From NCBI GenBank assembly GCA_021737275.1, contig JAIPEE010000010.1:29078-93077 (forward strand): DNA of 64,000 nucleotides, in the 5' to 3' direction. Source of the stretch: Desulfobacterales bacterium. GTDB lineage: Bacteria > Desulfobacterota > Desulfobacteria > Desulfobacterales > JAIPEE01. The notes under the pieces are model-generated. The model saw only the letters and a list, made by a program, of their open reading frames with translations, did no database searches and had not been told where the DNA came from. The position numbers and the translations under genes are program-made. Shown here piece after piece: positions 10,060-18,514 of the stretch; the stretch's first letter is position 1, and the number at the start of each line of letters is the position of its first letter.

Positions 10060-10878
10060 TTACTTTAAAAAAGCGCCATGATGTCCTTCAAAAAGAAGGC
10101 TCACACCAAAAAATGTAAATAAAACAACCATAAAACCAATAATAGCCAGAATAGCCGATCGCTTGCCGCGCCAGCCGACCGTGATCCGTTCATGAAGCAG
10201 TACTGCATAAATCAACCATGTAATACCGGACCAGACCTCTTTGGGGTCCCAGGTCCAGAATCGACCCCATGCGGTTTTTGCATAAACAAGACCGGAAATC
10301 AGCCCTATTGTTAATAAGGTGAATCCTATAACCAGGCTTGCATACCCGGTTGCATCCAGCATTTCAAGAGAGGGGAGACGTTTAAAAACAAAACCCCGGC
10401 TTTTAGATTTGATGCTGCGTTCCTGCATCAGATAAAGAATCCCGGAACCGCAGGCCAGCGCAAAGGCCGCATCACCCAGCAGTACGGGAATAACATGAAT
10501 GATCAGCCAGAAATTGTTTAATGTGGACTTATCCTCAAGCATCACCCATGGCACAAAAGCAGCAATAACCATCACAAGTGATGCCAATGGCGCTGCAAAG
10601 ATACCCAGAACCTTAAGTTGGTATTTATACTGTATAATCAAAAAGATACCGGATAATGCCCACGCCATCATTGAAAGCATTTCATGAAGATTCTGCACCG
10701 GCAGCAGTCCCGTAGAAGTTGTGCTGAAGACAAGGATTACGCTATGGCAGATAAATCCGGTCAGAAGCAGAAAATAGCCCGCCTTATGGAGATACTCTTT
10801 TTGCCAAAAAAGATAAAAGGCGTATCCTGCAGTACTCATCATATAAAGCAGTATGGTCAGGGGAAAAAATATCTCCAT
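10060..10878 (-). CDS. CcsA/HemX-family membrane protein
   Basis: This is a 272-residue protein with about eight membrane segments and the tryptophan-rich haem-handling motif WGRFWTWDPKEVWSG of the CcsA/CcmC family. Its neighbours are sirC-like and hemA, and a separate complete ccsB-ccsA pair lies at 27579-29872. This copy may therefore be the HemX-type paralogue that affects HemA level rather than the main haem exporter. Its ATG directly abuts the stop of the preceding gene (TAAATG), so translation is probably coupled. Family is certain, exact role is not. Confidence 0.85.
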   Translation of the reverse strand: MEIFFPLTILLYMMSTAGYAFYLFWQKEYLHKAGYFLLLTGFICHSVILVFSTTSTGLLPVQNLHEMLSMMAWALSGIFLIIQYKYQLKVLGIFAAPLASLVMVIAAFVPWVMLEDKSTLNNFWLIIHVIPVLLGDAAFALACGSGILYLMQERSIKSKSRGFVFKRLPSLEMLDATGYASLVIGFTLLTIGLISGLVYAKTAWGRFWTWDPKEVWSGITWLIYAVLLHERITVGWRGKRSAILAIIGFMVVLFTFFGVSLLFEGHHGAFLK

Positions 10879-11538
10879 TTAATTCTCCATCAGTTTGTCA
10901 TAGGAAAATCCGTCACCAATTATATTTAAAAGAAGCTTATCTATGTCTTCTGTTCTTTTGTCCCGCACCATTTCAAGGAGTCCGCTGTATATGAGATGTT
11001 CAAACAGCGGTTTATGTGCCTCAGGGTCATGCGTTTCAGTCAGAAGCATTTTACGCAGCCGGCCCATAAATTTAAGAAAATCAACATATTCAGGACCATA
11101 AGTATTTTCAATCTCTTTTTTGAGCCTTTTGGCAAATGCCGGGCTTTTGCCGGATGTTGAGATTGCAATCACAAGATCACCACGGTTAACAATGGCCGGA
11201 AGAATAAAGTTACACTCTTCGGGGCGATCGACAATATTACAAAGCATCCGGCTTTTATCTGCATCTGACCTGATTTGCCTGTTCAACGGTTCATTGTCGG
11301 TCGCACCGATTACCAGAAATCTGTTTTCAATATCTTCGGGCCGGTAGTCCCTGATTTCAAGGGTGATCTTACCATTATCGGCAAGATCAATGAGGGCAGG
11401 TGTTGCCTTAGCAGTTACAACAGTGACATCTGCTCCACATTCCAGAAGAGTGCGAACTTTACGAGTGCCGACACTGCCGCCGCCAACCACAAGGCAGGAC
11501 CTTTTTTTTATATCAAGATTTACAGGATAATATTTCAT
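10879..11538 (-). CDS. Precorrin-2 dehydrogenase/sirohydrochlorin ferrochelatase-type protein (SirC/Met8/CysG-B)
   Basis: The N-terminal Rossmann motif VVGGGSVGTRKVRTLL and the conserved GATDNEPLNRQI and FILPAIVNRGDLVIAISTSGKSP blocks identify the NAD-dependent enzyme that oxidises precorrin-2 to sirohydrochlorin. The 219-residue length fits stand-alone SirC or Met8, not full CysG, which also has the methyltransferase half. The product feeds sirohaem for dissimilatory sulfite reductase, and in sulfate reducers also the alternative haem route. The gene overlaps the preceding MBL gene by an ATGA. Whether it also chelates iron cannot be seen here. Confidence 0.9.
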   Translation of the reverse strand: MKYYPVNLDIKKRSCLVVGGGSVGTRKVRTLLECGADVTVVTAKATPALIDLADNGKITLEIRDYRPEDIENRFLVIGATDNEPLNRQIRSDADKSRMLCNIVDRPEECNFILPAIVNRGDLVIAISTSGKSPAFAKRLKKEIENTYGPEYVDFLKFMGRLRKMLLTETHDPEAHKPLFEHLIYSGLLEMVRDKRTEDIDKLLLNIIGDGFSYDKLMEN

Positions 11539-12347
11539 AACTCTTTTGTCAGTCTGATTCTCATCAAATCATGCGCCAGAAAAATTTTACCATTATATGT
11601 TTTCCTACACTCATTTTCAATGTCCACACGGTCACATTCCGGATAGAAATGTGTCAGTACCAATTTCTTGACACCGGCCCGGGATGCAATCTCTCCAGCC
11701 AGTGACGGCGTCAGATGACCCTTTACTTTCAGATCATTCGGCATGGCCGATTCACATATAAAAAGATCTGCACTTTCTGCCAGCTCGACCAGTTCGTCGC
11801 ACACATCAGTATCCCCTGATAGCGCAATTGTCAAACCATCTGCCGTTTCAACCCTGTACCCGATACTTTCCGGGTTATGTGCCACCGGCACTGAAACAAT
11901 TTTAAAACGGTCATACTGGATCGCATCCCTTGCCTTTGTGTCTAGCTCCGAAATATTGAGCATGCCCGGGGTGAGTGTTATCCAGTCGCCGTATAAATCT
12001 CTTAACTTATTGAAAAAAAGTTTAAAACCGTTTCCTGCAATAAGCGTTAGCGGAATTTGTCGCTTTTCGGTATCAGGGTATTTATTTGCAAAAAGAAAGG
12101 ATGCCAGCTCGCCGGTATGGTCAGGATGAAAATGGGTATAACATATAAAAGGTATATCATAGATTTCTGTTCCGGCCTCCAGGAGTCTGTTCATGGTACC
12201 GGGTCCGGAATCAAACAAAATTTTGGTTTTACCCGTGGAGATTAATATTGACGAGGCTCTTCGTTCAAGGGACGGGACACAAGTGCCGGAGCCGAGGATT
12301 GTAACTTCTGAGGTCGTCGGTATTGCCTCTTTTTCATCTGGCATCAT
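11535..12347 (-). CDS. MBL-fold metal-dependent hydrolase (RNase Z-like)
   Basis: This is a metallo-beta-lactamase-fold hydrolase with the zinc motif THFHPDHTGE, a later SGDTD metal ligand and LTHFYPE near the end. It resembles RNase Z and the uncharacterised arylsulfatase-like group. The frame is open to 12431, but that start would run about 100 bp into the upstream DHH gene. I prefer the ATG pair at 12347/12344, giving about 270 residues and a short overlap. Substrate unknown. It is coupled to sirC-like by an ATGA overlap, with no evident functional link. Confidence 0.8.
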   Translation of the reverse strand: MMPDEKEAIPTTSEVTILGSGTCVPSLERRASSILISTGKTKILFDSGPGTMNRLLEAGTEIYDIPFICYTHFHPDHTGELASFLFANKYPDTEKRQIPLTLIAGNGFKLFFNKLRDLYGDWITLTPGMLNISELDTKARDAIQYDRFKIVSVPVAHNPESIGYRVETADGLTIALSGDTDVCDELVELAESADLFICESAMPNDLKVKGHLTPSLAGEIASRAGVKKLVLTHFYPECDRVDIENECRKTYNGKIFLAHDLMRIRLTKEL

Positions 12348-13347
12348 TTTCAGGTCTTTTCGATTTACCCCTTTTTTCAATCCGGTTTCGAATCCAAAGA
12401 TATAAGGTTTTATAGTCTGTATAACTAACAAAATCCTTTACAACATGGAGATCAATCTCGGCACGAGCCATACTTTTGTGACCACCGGCCGAACCGATCT
12501 GGCCAAAGCTGTCTTTTGCCAGTTTCCCGGCATTTTTTTTAAGGCCGTCATTCCGGAATATAATGATAAGTTTATCTTCGTAAACGCCTGACACAATACT
12601 CCACTTTACAAGGTTGACCCTCATGAAAAAATCAGCAATCATTACGCATATATCAGGGCTTAGAACCGGGCCGACATCAACATACATTCTTCCGTTTACA
12701 AAATGCATGTGGCGCATTGCGCGCCTGAAATATTTTAACATATCAAATCTGAGTTCGGCCTGTTCAATTTTTTTTGCAAGCTGGTGGTTTGCGTGTTTGA
12801 ACAAAAACTGGAAAGCCACCACGTCTTCATTCAGGGCATGGCGTCCAAAATTATTGGTATCTGTTTTTATGCCCAGAAAAAGTGCGGTGGCCAGTTTTGC
12901 AGAGGGCTTAATGCGGGCAGCATTCAGATATTCTGTCATGATTGTCGCAGTTGCACCATACTGGGGTCTAATATCTTTGAATGATGCTTTTGAATTACAG
13001 GTCACAGGATGATGATCTATAATAATATCCGGAGAAAACTTATTAAACGCTTCATTATGATCCTGCTGGGAATCGACAATTATAAATTTACTAAAACAGC
13101 TTAAATCAATTTTTTCAAAATGGATAAGTTTTACACTGAGGAGCCTCACCATTGCAAGGTTATCAGGCCGGGTTATAATATTGACATTAGATATGGTGAC
13201 TCCGGCCACCTTTCGCCAGAGAAGTCTCTTAACTGCCATGGCACTGGATATGGCATCAGGGTCGGCATTGATAACAATGATCACCTGATCTTCACCGGAA
13301 AATCGGCTGTAAAATTTTTTTAATTTGTCATTCTTCGGGGCGTTCAT
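12334..13347 (-). CDS. DHH-family phosphoesterase (NrnA/RecJ-like)
   Basis: The 337-residue protein has the N-terminal NADPDAISSAMAV motif, the signature IIIDHHPVTC and the C-terminal DHHA1 motif GSAGGHKSMARAEID. This is the organisation of NrnA-type enzymes that degrade short oligonucleotides or cyclic dinucleotide products, or dephosphorylate pAp. In a sulfate-assimilating cell the pAp role is possible. The exact substrate cannot be chosen from sequence. It is the first gene of the minus-strand group leading to hemA and fabD. Confidence 0.85.
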   Translation of the reverse strand: MNAPKNDKLKKFYSRFSGEDQVIIVINADPDAISSAMAVKRLLWRKVAGVTISNVNIITRPDNLAMVRLLSVKLIHFEKIDLSCFSKFIIVDSQQDHNEAFNKFSPDIIIDHHPVTCNSKASFKDIRPQYGATATIMTEYLNAARIKPSAKLATALFLGIKTDTNNFGRHALNEDVVAFQFLFKHANHQLAKKIEQAELRFDMLKYFRRAMRHMHFVNGRMYVDVGPVLSPDICVMIADFFMRVNLVKWSIVSGVYEDKLIIIFRNDGLKKNAGKLAKDSFGQIGSAGGHKSMARAEIDLHVVKDFVSYTDYKTLYLWIRNRIEKRGKSKRPENDAR

Positions 13348-13631
13348 TCAAAAGCTCTCTTATTTTAATCATTTATCATACGCAATTTGTCCTGATATTA
13401 CAAATATTTTTTAGCTGCAGTGAACAACCTTTGAAAAAAGGTTATATATAGGCATTTGAACCGGAACTGAAATAGTGAAAATGTACAGATTCTTCTTAAT
13501 AGCATAATTTTTGCTTTTATCTGTTGACATTCATATTTAACAGGAGTAAACAGTCACCCAATTGGCAGAATAAATGGTTCTTGGCGAACTAAAAAACGCT
13601 GAAAATACAATGCGTTACGAGGCTTGTTAAA

Positions 13632-13916
13632 TTGCCGAAGAAAAGAAAGAATCTTTTCAGCTTTGCAAAACATAGTCCATTGGCTGAAGATCTTTCGGTG
13701 GTCATGCAGCTGGGCCTGACAATGGTTGGCTGTATTGCTTTTTGTTTTTTTATCGGTTTTTATCTGGACAAGTGGTTGGGAACCAAAGGGGTTTTTATAA
13801 CCATCTTCATTATTCTCGGTGTAGCTGGTGGTGGACACACTGTTTATCGACAGATTATGGATGTTATGAAAGACTCCGAAAGGGACAAAAAGAATCAGGA
13901 CAATGGAGTCGATTAG
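13632..13916 (+). CDS. AtpZ/AtpI-family small membrane protein at the head of the Fo operon
   Basis: The 94-residue protein has a basic N-terminus and two membrane helices (about residues 27-46 and 53-72) with the short linker FIGFYLDKWLG typical of the AtpZ/AtpI group. Members are encoded at the front of ATP synthase operons and are thought to help c-ring assembly or move divalent ions. The start is TTG, the only reasonable one in frame. It overlaps the next gene by 14 bp. Confidence 0.8.
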   Translation: MPKKRKNLFSFAKHSPLAEDLSVVMQLGLTMVGCIAFCFFIGFYLDKWLGTKGVFITIFIILGVAGGGHTVYRQIMDVMKDSERDKKNQDNGVD

Positions 13917-14298
13917 AGAGACTCAAAAGAAGTATGGCTCAAGGGCCTTTGCGCTGGCAATAATTGTCAGCCTGATCCTGATACTGGCCGGTTTTAAACC
14001 CGTTGGGAAGGGATTGATACTGGGTACCTTTTTCAGCATCATTAATTTTGTGCTGATGGGTGAATCTCTTCCGATGAGACTGGCGAAAACCAAGAGAAAG
14101 ACGTTTGCCTTTTCACTTGGATCAATTTTCTTCCGACATGTTATTCTTGCCATTCCTGTTGTGATAGCTATAAAATTTGAGGAATATAACTTTTTTTCAG
14201 TTTTTGCCGGTCTGTTTCTTGTTCAGGTTGTTATTCTGGCTGACCATATTACAGGCCTGATCTTTTCAGCAAAAAACAAGGGTATCGGGAAGATTTAA
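13903..14298 (+). CDS. atpI: ATP synthase subunit I
   Basis: The 131-residue protein has four predicted membrane helices and the feature KPVGKGLILGTFFSIINFVLMG, which is typical of the ATP_synt_I family. AtpI helps the c-ring form and is not part of the finished enzyme. An assembly factor is of special interest here because the rotor must combine two very different c subunits. The gene overlaps the preceding one and ends three bases before atpB. Confidence 0.82.
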   Translation: MESIRETQKKYGSRAFALAIIVSLILILAGFKPVGKGLILGTFFSIINFVLMGESLPMRLAKTKRKTFAFSLGSIFFRHVILAIPVVIAIKFEEYNFFSVFAGLFLVQVVILADHITGLIFSAKNKGIGKI

Positions 14299-14301
14299 AA
14301 A

Positions 14302-14976
14302 ATGGGTGACTTAGGAAGGCTACACCAATTAATTGTTCCTTTTTTCGGTCATAACATGACCTTTAATATTGAACCCATCATCATGACATGGATTGTCATG
14401 ACGATCCTAATTTTATTTGGCTTTCTGGCGAGCCGGAAAAAGAGCTTATTACCGGGGCCGCTTCAGGTTGTCGGAGAGCTTTTTGTCGCACAGCTTTACG
14501 GACTGGCAGATGATGCGCTCGATAAAGAACTTTCAAAAAAATATGCACCGCTGATTTGTGCATTATTCATGTTCCTTGTTCTTTCGAACTGGCTGGGTAT
14601 TATTCCACATCTGGAAGAACCAACCAAAGATCTAAATACACCGCTGAGTCTGGGGCTGATGGGTTTTGTTATCGCACATGTTGCCGGTATCCGGGTAAAG
14701 GGTCTTAAAAAATATATAAGTGCATATTTTGAGCCAATGTTTTTTATGATGCCGCTGAACCTGATTGGTGAGCTTGCAAAGGTTGTTTCCATTGCATTTC
14801 GGCTTTTTGGTAACATCATGGGCGGTTCCATTATTATTCTGGTGGTATCATATTTGACATACAGTGTAATTTTGCCGCCGTTTCTGAATGCGTTTTTCGG
14901 GCTTTTTGTCGGCACAATTCAGGCTTTTGTGTTTACCATGCTTACCGTAGTTTATATTTCAGTGCAGGTTAAATAA
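14302..14976 (+). CDS. atpB: ATP synthase Fo subunit a
   Basis: Subunit a forms the ion half-channels against the c-ring. The 224-residue protein has five to six membrane helices. The essential stator arginine is present in SIAFRLFGNIMGG, with the conserved Glu of GELAK one turn before, and the final helix has the GTIQAFVFTMLTVVYISV pattern with its Gln. So the stator side looks functional. It is followed by two c-subunit genes, the first starting only 3 bp downstream. Confidence 0.94.
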   Translation: MGDLGRLHQLIVPFFGHNMTFNIEPIIMTWIVMTILILFGFLASRKKSLLPGPLQVVGELFVAQLYGLADDALDKELSKKYAPLICALFMFLVLSNWLGIIPHLEEPTKDLNTPLSLGLMGFVIAHVAGIRVKGLKKYISAYFEPMFFMMPLNLIGELAKVVSIAFRLFGNIMGGSIIILVVSYLTYSVILPPFLNAFFGLFVGTIQAFVFTMLTVVYISVQVK

Positions 14977-14979
14977 CTT

Positions 14980-15954
14980 ATGGATTTCGATATTGAAACA
15001 TGGGTAAAGGTGGCCGCGTTTGCAGGTGGCGGTATTGCAATGGGATTCGGTGCCATTGGCGCAGCAATCGGTGAAGGTTTTACGGCTGCTGAGGCAAATG
15101 AAGCTATTTCACGTAATCCCGGTGAGTCGGGTGATATTTTCAAAACCATGCTGGTAGGCCAGGCGATTGCCGAGTCTGCATCTATCTTTGCACTGGTTAT
15201 TGCAATGATATTACTCTTTACAGATTTTAATGCAAACTCAGTCGTTACGGTGTCTGTTCTTTTTGCTGCAGGATTATCAATGGGCCTTGGCGCTATTGGA
15301 TCAGGAGTTGGTTCCGGCTTTCCGGCCGGCGCAGCATGTAAGGGTATGTCAAGGCAGCCGAAAATAAGCGGTCGTTTGACAACCAATATGCTGATCGGCT
15401 CTGCTGTTTGTCAGACACCGGCTATATTTGCACTGGTGACATCTTTCATATTGCTGTTTACCAATTTTACAGGACGTCCGGTTTCACCGACGTGGGCCGC
15501 AATTCTGGGCGCAGGTTTGGCATCCGGTCTGGGGGCTATCGGTTCCGGCCTTGGCGGTGGTCTGGTTGCCGGTGCCAGTTGTGATGGTATTTCAAGGCAG
15601 CCACTTGCAGCAACACCGGTTACAAATGTTATGCTGCTGGGACAGGCCGTTACCCAGACCACAGCTATTTACGGACTTCTGGTCAGCTTTATTCTGATGT
15701 TCAAAACATTTCCGGCGACTGATCTGCTGGCACCACCGATGGCGCTTCTTGCGGCAGGATTATGTATGGGTATCGGCGCTATCGGGCCAGGTGTAGGTGA
15801 AGGTTTCACTGCCCGAAGTGCGGTTGAAGGAATTGCAAAAAATGAAGCAGCTACTGCTGACTTGACACGCGTCATGCTGGTTGGTCAGGCGGTTGCAGAG
15901 TCAACCGGTATTTATGCGCTGGTTGTAGCGCTTGTATTAATTTTTGTCGTATAA
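14980..15954 (+). CDS. atpE: Four-hairpin ATP synthase c subunit (fused proteolipid)
   Basis: The 324-residue protein consists of four c-subunit hairpins in one chain (eight helices, about 80 residues per unit), where a normal c subunit has one. Each unit repeats the glycine-rich helix 1 (GAIG..xG.G) and helix 2 (MLxGxA...). Hairpins 1 and 4 keep the ion site: Glu32/Glu65-Ser66 and Glu274/Glu307-Ser308. Hairpins 2 and 3 have Gln145 and Gln226 in place of the essential Glu, and Ser112 and Gly193 in place of the helix-1 Glu. Thus the chain has four hairpins but only two ion sites. The ES-T/A pattern and helix-1 Glu point to Na+ binding. The ribosome binding site is weak, unlike the next gene. 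Confidence 0.92.
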   Translation: MDFDIETWVKVAAFAGGGIAMGFGAIGAAIGEGFTAAEANEAISRNPGESGDIFKTMLVGQAIAESASIFALVIAMILLFTDFNANSVVTVSVLFAAGLSMGLGAIGSGVGSGFPAGAACKGMSRQPKISGRLTTNMLIGSAVCQTPAIFALVTSFILLFTNFTGRPVSPTWAAILGAGLASGLGAIGSGLGGGLVAGASCDGISRQPLAATPVTNVMLLGQAVTQTTAIYGLLVSFILMFKTFPATDLLAPPMALLAAGLCMGIGAIGPGVGEGFTARSAVEGIAKNEAATADLTRVMLVGQAVAESTGIYALVVALVLIFVV

Positions 15955-16001
15955 ACAAATTTAATTTTTTAGTTTTATTATATTATTATCGGGAGGATAA
16001 A
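15955..16001 (+). promoter_or_regulatory. Strong translation initiation region for the single-hairpin c subunit
   Basis: The 47-bp gap between the two c genes is very A/U rich (long T runs) and ends in CGGGAGGATAAA before the ATG. Such unstructured U-rich leaders with a strong ribosome binding site are known to raise c-subunit translation in E. coli. The four-hairpin gene upstream has no comparable site, so the single c is likely made in excess. Confidence 0.5.
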
Positions 16002-16250
16002 ATGGCAATTGAAGGTGTAGATATTGTAAAGGCAGCCGCATTTTTAGGTGCAGGACTTTCCATGGGCCTTGGTGCTATCGGACCAGGTGTAGGTGAAGGA
16101 ATGGCCGCAGCAAAAGCTTGTGAAGCAATTGGTAAAAATCCTAAAGAAGCCGGCCTTCTGACCAGAACAATGCTGGTTGGTCAGGCTGTTTCAGAGTCAA
16201 CCGGTATTTACTCACTGGTTATCGCACTGCTGCTGCTTTTTGTAGTTTAA
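16002..16250 (+). CDS. atpE: ATP synthase c subunit, single hairpin, Na+-type two-carboxylate motif
   Basis: This is an 82-residue proteolipid with one hairpin. Glu32 lies in helix 1 (GPGVGEGMAAAK) and Glu65-Ser66-Thr67 in helix 2 (GQAVSESTGIY). Numbering aligns directly with the Na+-binding c subunit of Ilyobacter tartaricus, except that Gln32 there is Glu32 here. That is the two-carboxylate variant reported for Na+ rotors of Fusobacterium and Clostridium paradoxum. It closely resembles hairpin 4 of the preceding gene, so the fused gene probably arose by duplication of this type of unit. Confidence 0.95.
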   Translation: MAIEGVDIVKAAAFLGAGLSMGLGAIGPGVGEGMAAAKACEAIGKNPKEAGLLTRTMLVGQAVSESTGIYSLVIALLLLFVV

Positions 16251-16280
16251 TAAGGAAATGCGGGTTACAGGAAAGATAAG

Positions 16281-16733
16281 ATGCAAATTATCAGCAATAT
16301 AGCCCTGATCAGTATTAATGAAACACTAATCGTTCAGCTGATTTCTTTTTTAATCTTTTTGTTCATCATGAAAAGGATCATGTTTCAACCTCTTGAGAAG
16401 GTAATGGAAGACAGGGAGAAACATATCAATAAGGTTACGGAAGATATCGCTGATTCCAAACGCGCACTGATTGAGACGGAAAAACAGATTGATATGGAAG
16501 AAGCTGCTGCCAAAAAAGAGGCTTTCCTGATCAAGGAAGAAAGGGAATCGGCTGGAAGTGAAGAGGCCGACAAAATTTTTGCCGTTGTGCGTGATGATAT
16601 AGCTGCCATGAAAATGGAAGCCGATAAAAAAGTTGCTGATCAGCTTTCTGAAGCGAGAAAATTTATTCAAAAGGAATCCGAGACTTTGTCCGTTGCTATT
16701 ATGGAACGGATACTGGACCGGAAGCTGGTGTAA
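16281..16733 (+). CDS. ATP synthase Fo subunit b' (peripheral stalk)
   Basis: The 150-residue protein has one N-terminal membrane helix (about residues 10-30, LIVQLISFLIFLFIMKRIMF) followed by a long charged coiled coil (EDREKHINKVTEDIADSKRA...). This is the b-type stalk that stops F1 rotating. It is the first of two consecutive b genes, so the stalk is a b/b' heterodimer as in many non-enteric bacteria. Only one base (16734) separates its stop from the start of the next gene. Confidence 0.88.
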   Translation: MQIISNIALISINETLIVQLISFLIFLFIMKRIMFQPLEKVMEDREKHINKVTEDIADSKRALIETEKQIDMEEAAAKKEAFLIKEERESAGSEEADKIFAVVRDDIAAMKMEADKKVADQLSEARKFIQKESETLSVAIMERILDRKLV

Positions 16734-16734
16734 T

Positions 16735-17325
16735 ATGGACAATTTTAACAAGCGCTTTATGGTGCTGGTATTAATTATTGCCGGAGTTATGGTGCTTTGC
16801 TGCCCGGGTGCACAAGCGTTTGCTGCTGAAGCAGAGGGGCCTTCATGGCGCCCCACTTATGATCTTGTGATGAAGTGGTTAAACTTTCTGATTCTGGTGT
16901 TTATTGCCGTCAAATTTGGCAGGAAGCCTATTATGAATTTTTTGTGTGGCCGTAAAGCCGAACTGGCTGATGAGATCCGGATTCTGGAAGATGAACGGGA
17001 TAAAACATCGAAAGAGGTTCAAAAAGCACAGCAGGCATTACAGGATAGCAGCGGGCTTGTTGAAAAAATCCGTTCACGTATTATTATGATGGGTGAAAAG
17101 AACAGGCAGGCTATTATTGAAGAGGCAAAAGAGCAGAGCCAGGCCATGCTTGAAGAATCCAAACGCAAGGTCGGGAGCCAGATTAATCAGGCAAAGGAGA
17201 CCTTCCGCTCTGAGATGATTGATGCGGCTATGGACATTGCCGTTAAAAAGCTTCCATCCGCAATAACAGAGAAAGATAACGATGCCCTTTCAGAACGGTT
17301 TCTGGAGAGCGCCGCAGCTAAATAA
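16735..17325 (+). CDS. atpF: ATP synthase Fo subunit b
   Basis: This 196-residue b subunit has a hydrophobic N-terminal segment ending near AQAFAAEA (possible signal peptide), a second membrane helix (LVMKWLNFLILVFIAVKF), the conserved GRKPI/RKAEL turn and a long coiled coil. The frame is open further upstream, but the ATG at 16735, just after the b' stop, is the sensible start. It is the last gene of the operon. No delta, alpha, gamma, beta or epsilon gene follows, and a terminator comes 30 bp after the stop. Confidence 0.9.
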   Translation: MDNFNKRFMVLVLIIAGVMVLCCPGAQAFAAEAEGPSWRPTYDLVMKWLNFLILVFIAVKFGRKPIMNFLCGRKAELADEIRILEDERDKTSKEVQKAQQALQDSSGLVEKIRSRIIMMGEKNRQAIIEEAKEQSQAMLEESKRKVGSQINQAKETFRSEMIDAAMDIAVKKLPSAITEKDNDALSERFLESAAAK

Positions 17326-17354
17326 TATAACTGCTGGTTATAAAATTTTAAAAG

Positions 17355-17387
17355 CCCGGTACATTTTAATTGGTACCGGGTTTTTTT
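17355..17387 (+). terminator. Rho-independent terminator closing the Fo operon
   Basis: A perfect 8-bp stem CCCGGTAC/GTACCGGG (17355-17362 with 17373-17380) is followed by seven T. It shows that F1 genes are not read through from this operon. Confidence 0.9.
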
Positions 17388-17458
17388 ATAAGCGGGTTTA
17401 TCAGAAGAAATTAAGAGTAAGATTACGATTATGAGTAAGAAAACACTTTTCAGTTTCT

Positions 17459-18514
17459 CTATCCATATAGCTTAACCGCCTCAAGAAACGCAGCAATGTT
17501 TGTCCATGGAATATCCGGTTCATCAATATCATAGGCCGGACAGATAATCAGGCCAGCAGTACCGAGTGTTTCTATTCGCAACTTAACTTCTTTTTTTATC
17601 TCTTCAGGTGTATTAAATGAAAAAGCCGATTGAGTACCTACCGTACCCCAGAATGCCAGTTTGGGGCCAAACCTTTTTCTTATTCTTAAAGCATCCATAT
17701 GATCCGGCTGGACCGGATTAATAGCCTGAAAACCGATATCCATGAGGTCACCGATAACAGGTTCAAAATATCCATCACTGTGATAGATAAAGTGAAGGTC
17801 CGGTTTAACAGCACGTGCGGCGGAAATAATTTCTGCCATACGGGGTTTGAAAAATTTGCGCCATATATCCGGGCTGATAATCATGGTTTTAGGCATGCCG
17901 ATATCATCATCCAGCGCGATTACATCAACGCCGGCTTTCGCCAGGGCTATGGATGCTCGTTTTGCCATTATGGTAAGCTGGTTCAGCAGATATTCAACCC
18001 AGTCCGGGCGTTTAATGAGATCAATGAGAAAATTTTCCAAGCCGCGAAGCCGCCATGCGGTTTCAAACAACTCCCCGCCCAAGTGAGGCATATTACCGCC
18101 CGCTGCCATTCCTTTTTTGTGAAGCGCTTTTACCTGATCAGAAAGATAATCAATATTGTATGTCAGGAGCTCTTCCGGCAAAGAAAAACTTTTTAGGTCC
18201 TCCAGTGATGTAGCCATTGAAAGCGGATTTCGGGTATCAGGCTTTTCAATATCATAGTTCCATCGCTGATAATTTGCTATTTGATATTTTGTTCCAAGAC
18301 GTGTATCCGCATCATAAGGTTCCAGTTTATCAAAAAGAGCCTCTTCTTCCGGTAAAGCGGGCAAATCAATAAACTGGATATCTACCATCTCTTCATGAAA
18401 CTGATTTGGTTTTAAGAGATCTTCCGGCTCAATGCGGTAAAAATTCATAGCACAAGCGACACGGTCGGGTTCTTTTCCATTCAGGGCACATAAAATACGT
18501 TCACGTGATGTCAT
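17459..18514 (-). CDS. Uroporphyrinogen decarboxylase-family protein, probable cobalamin methyltransferase
   Basis: The 351-residue protein has the UroD barrel fold signature: MTSRERILCALNGKEPDRV at the start, HLGGELFETAWRLRG in the middle and the late LAFWGTVGTQSAF and ICPAYDIDEPDIPW blocks. True HemE has conserved Arg/Asp at the N-terminus (LPVWxMRQAGR), which is absent. So this is more likely a corrinoid-dependent methyltransferase of the MtaA/CmuA-like branch. A protein with a MetH-activation domain lies close by (19233-19913), which supports corrinoid chemistry. Methyl donor unknown. Confidence 0.82.
   Translation of the reverse strand: MTSRERILCALNGKEPDRVACAMNFYRIEPEDLLKPNQFHEEMVDIQFIDLPALPEEEALFDKLEPYDADTRLGTKYQIANYQRWNYDIEKPDTRNPLSMATSLEDLKSFSLPEELLTYNIDYLSDQVKALHKKGMAAGGNMPHLGGELFETAWRLRGLENFLIDLIKRPDWVEYLLNQLTIMAKRASIALAKAGVDVIALDDDIGMPKTMIISPDIWRKFFKPRMAEIISAARAVKPDLHFIYHSDGYFEPVIGDLMDIGFQAINPVQPDHMDALRIRKRFGPKLAFWGTVGTQSAFSFNTPEEIKKEVKLRIETLGTAGLIICPAYDIDEPDIPWTNIAAFLEAVKLYG

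Noticed and set aside
14980..15954. V-type ATPase proteolipid
   Set aside because: It is inside an F-type operon with a, b and b' subunits, and its hairpins match F-type Na+ c subunits.
17459..18514. HemE uroporphyrinogen decarboxylase
   Set aside because: The N-terminal MRQAGR-type motif needed for HemE is absent.
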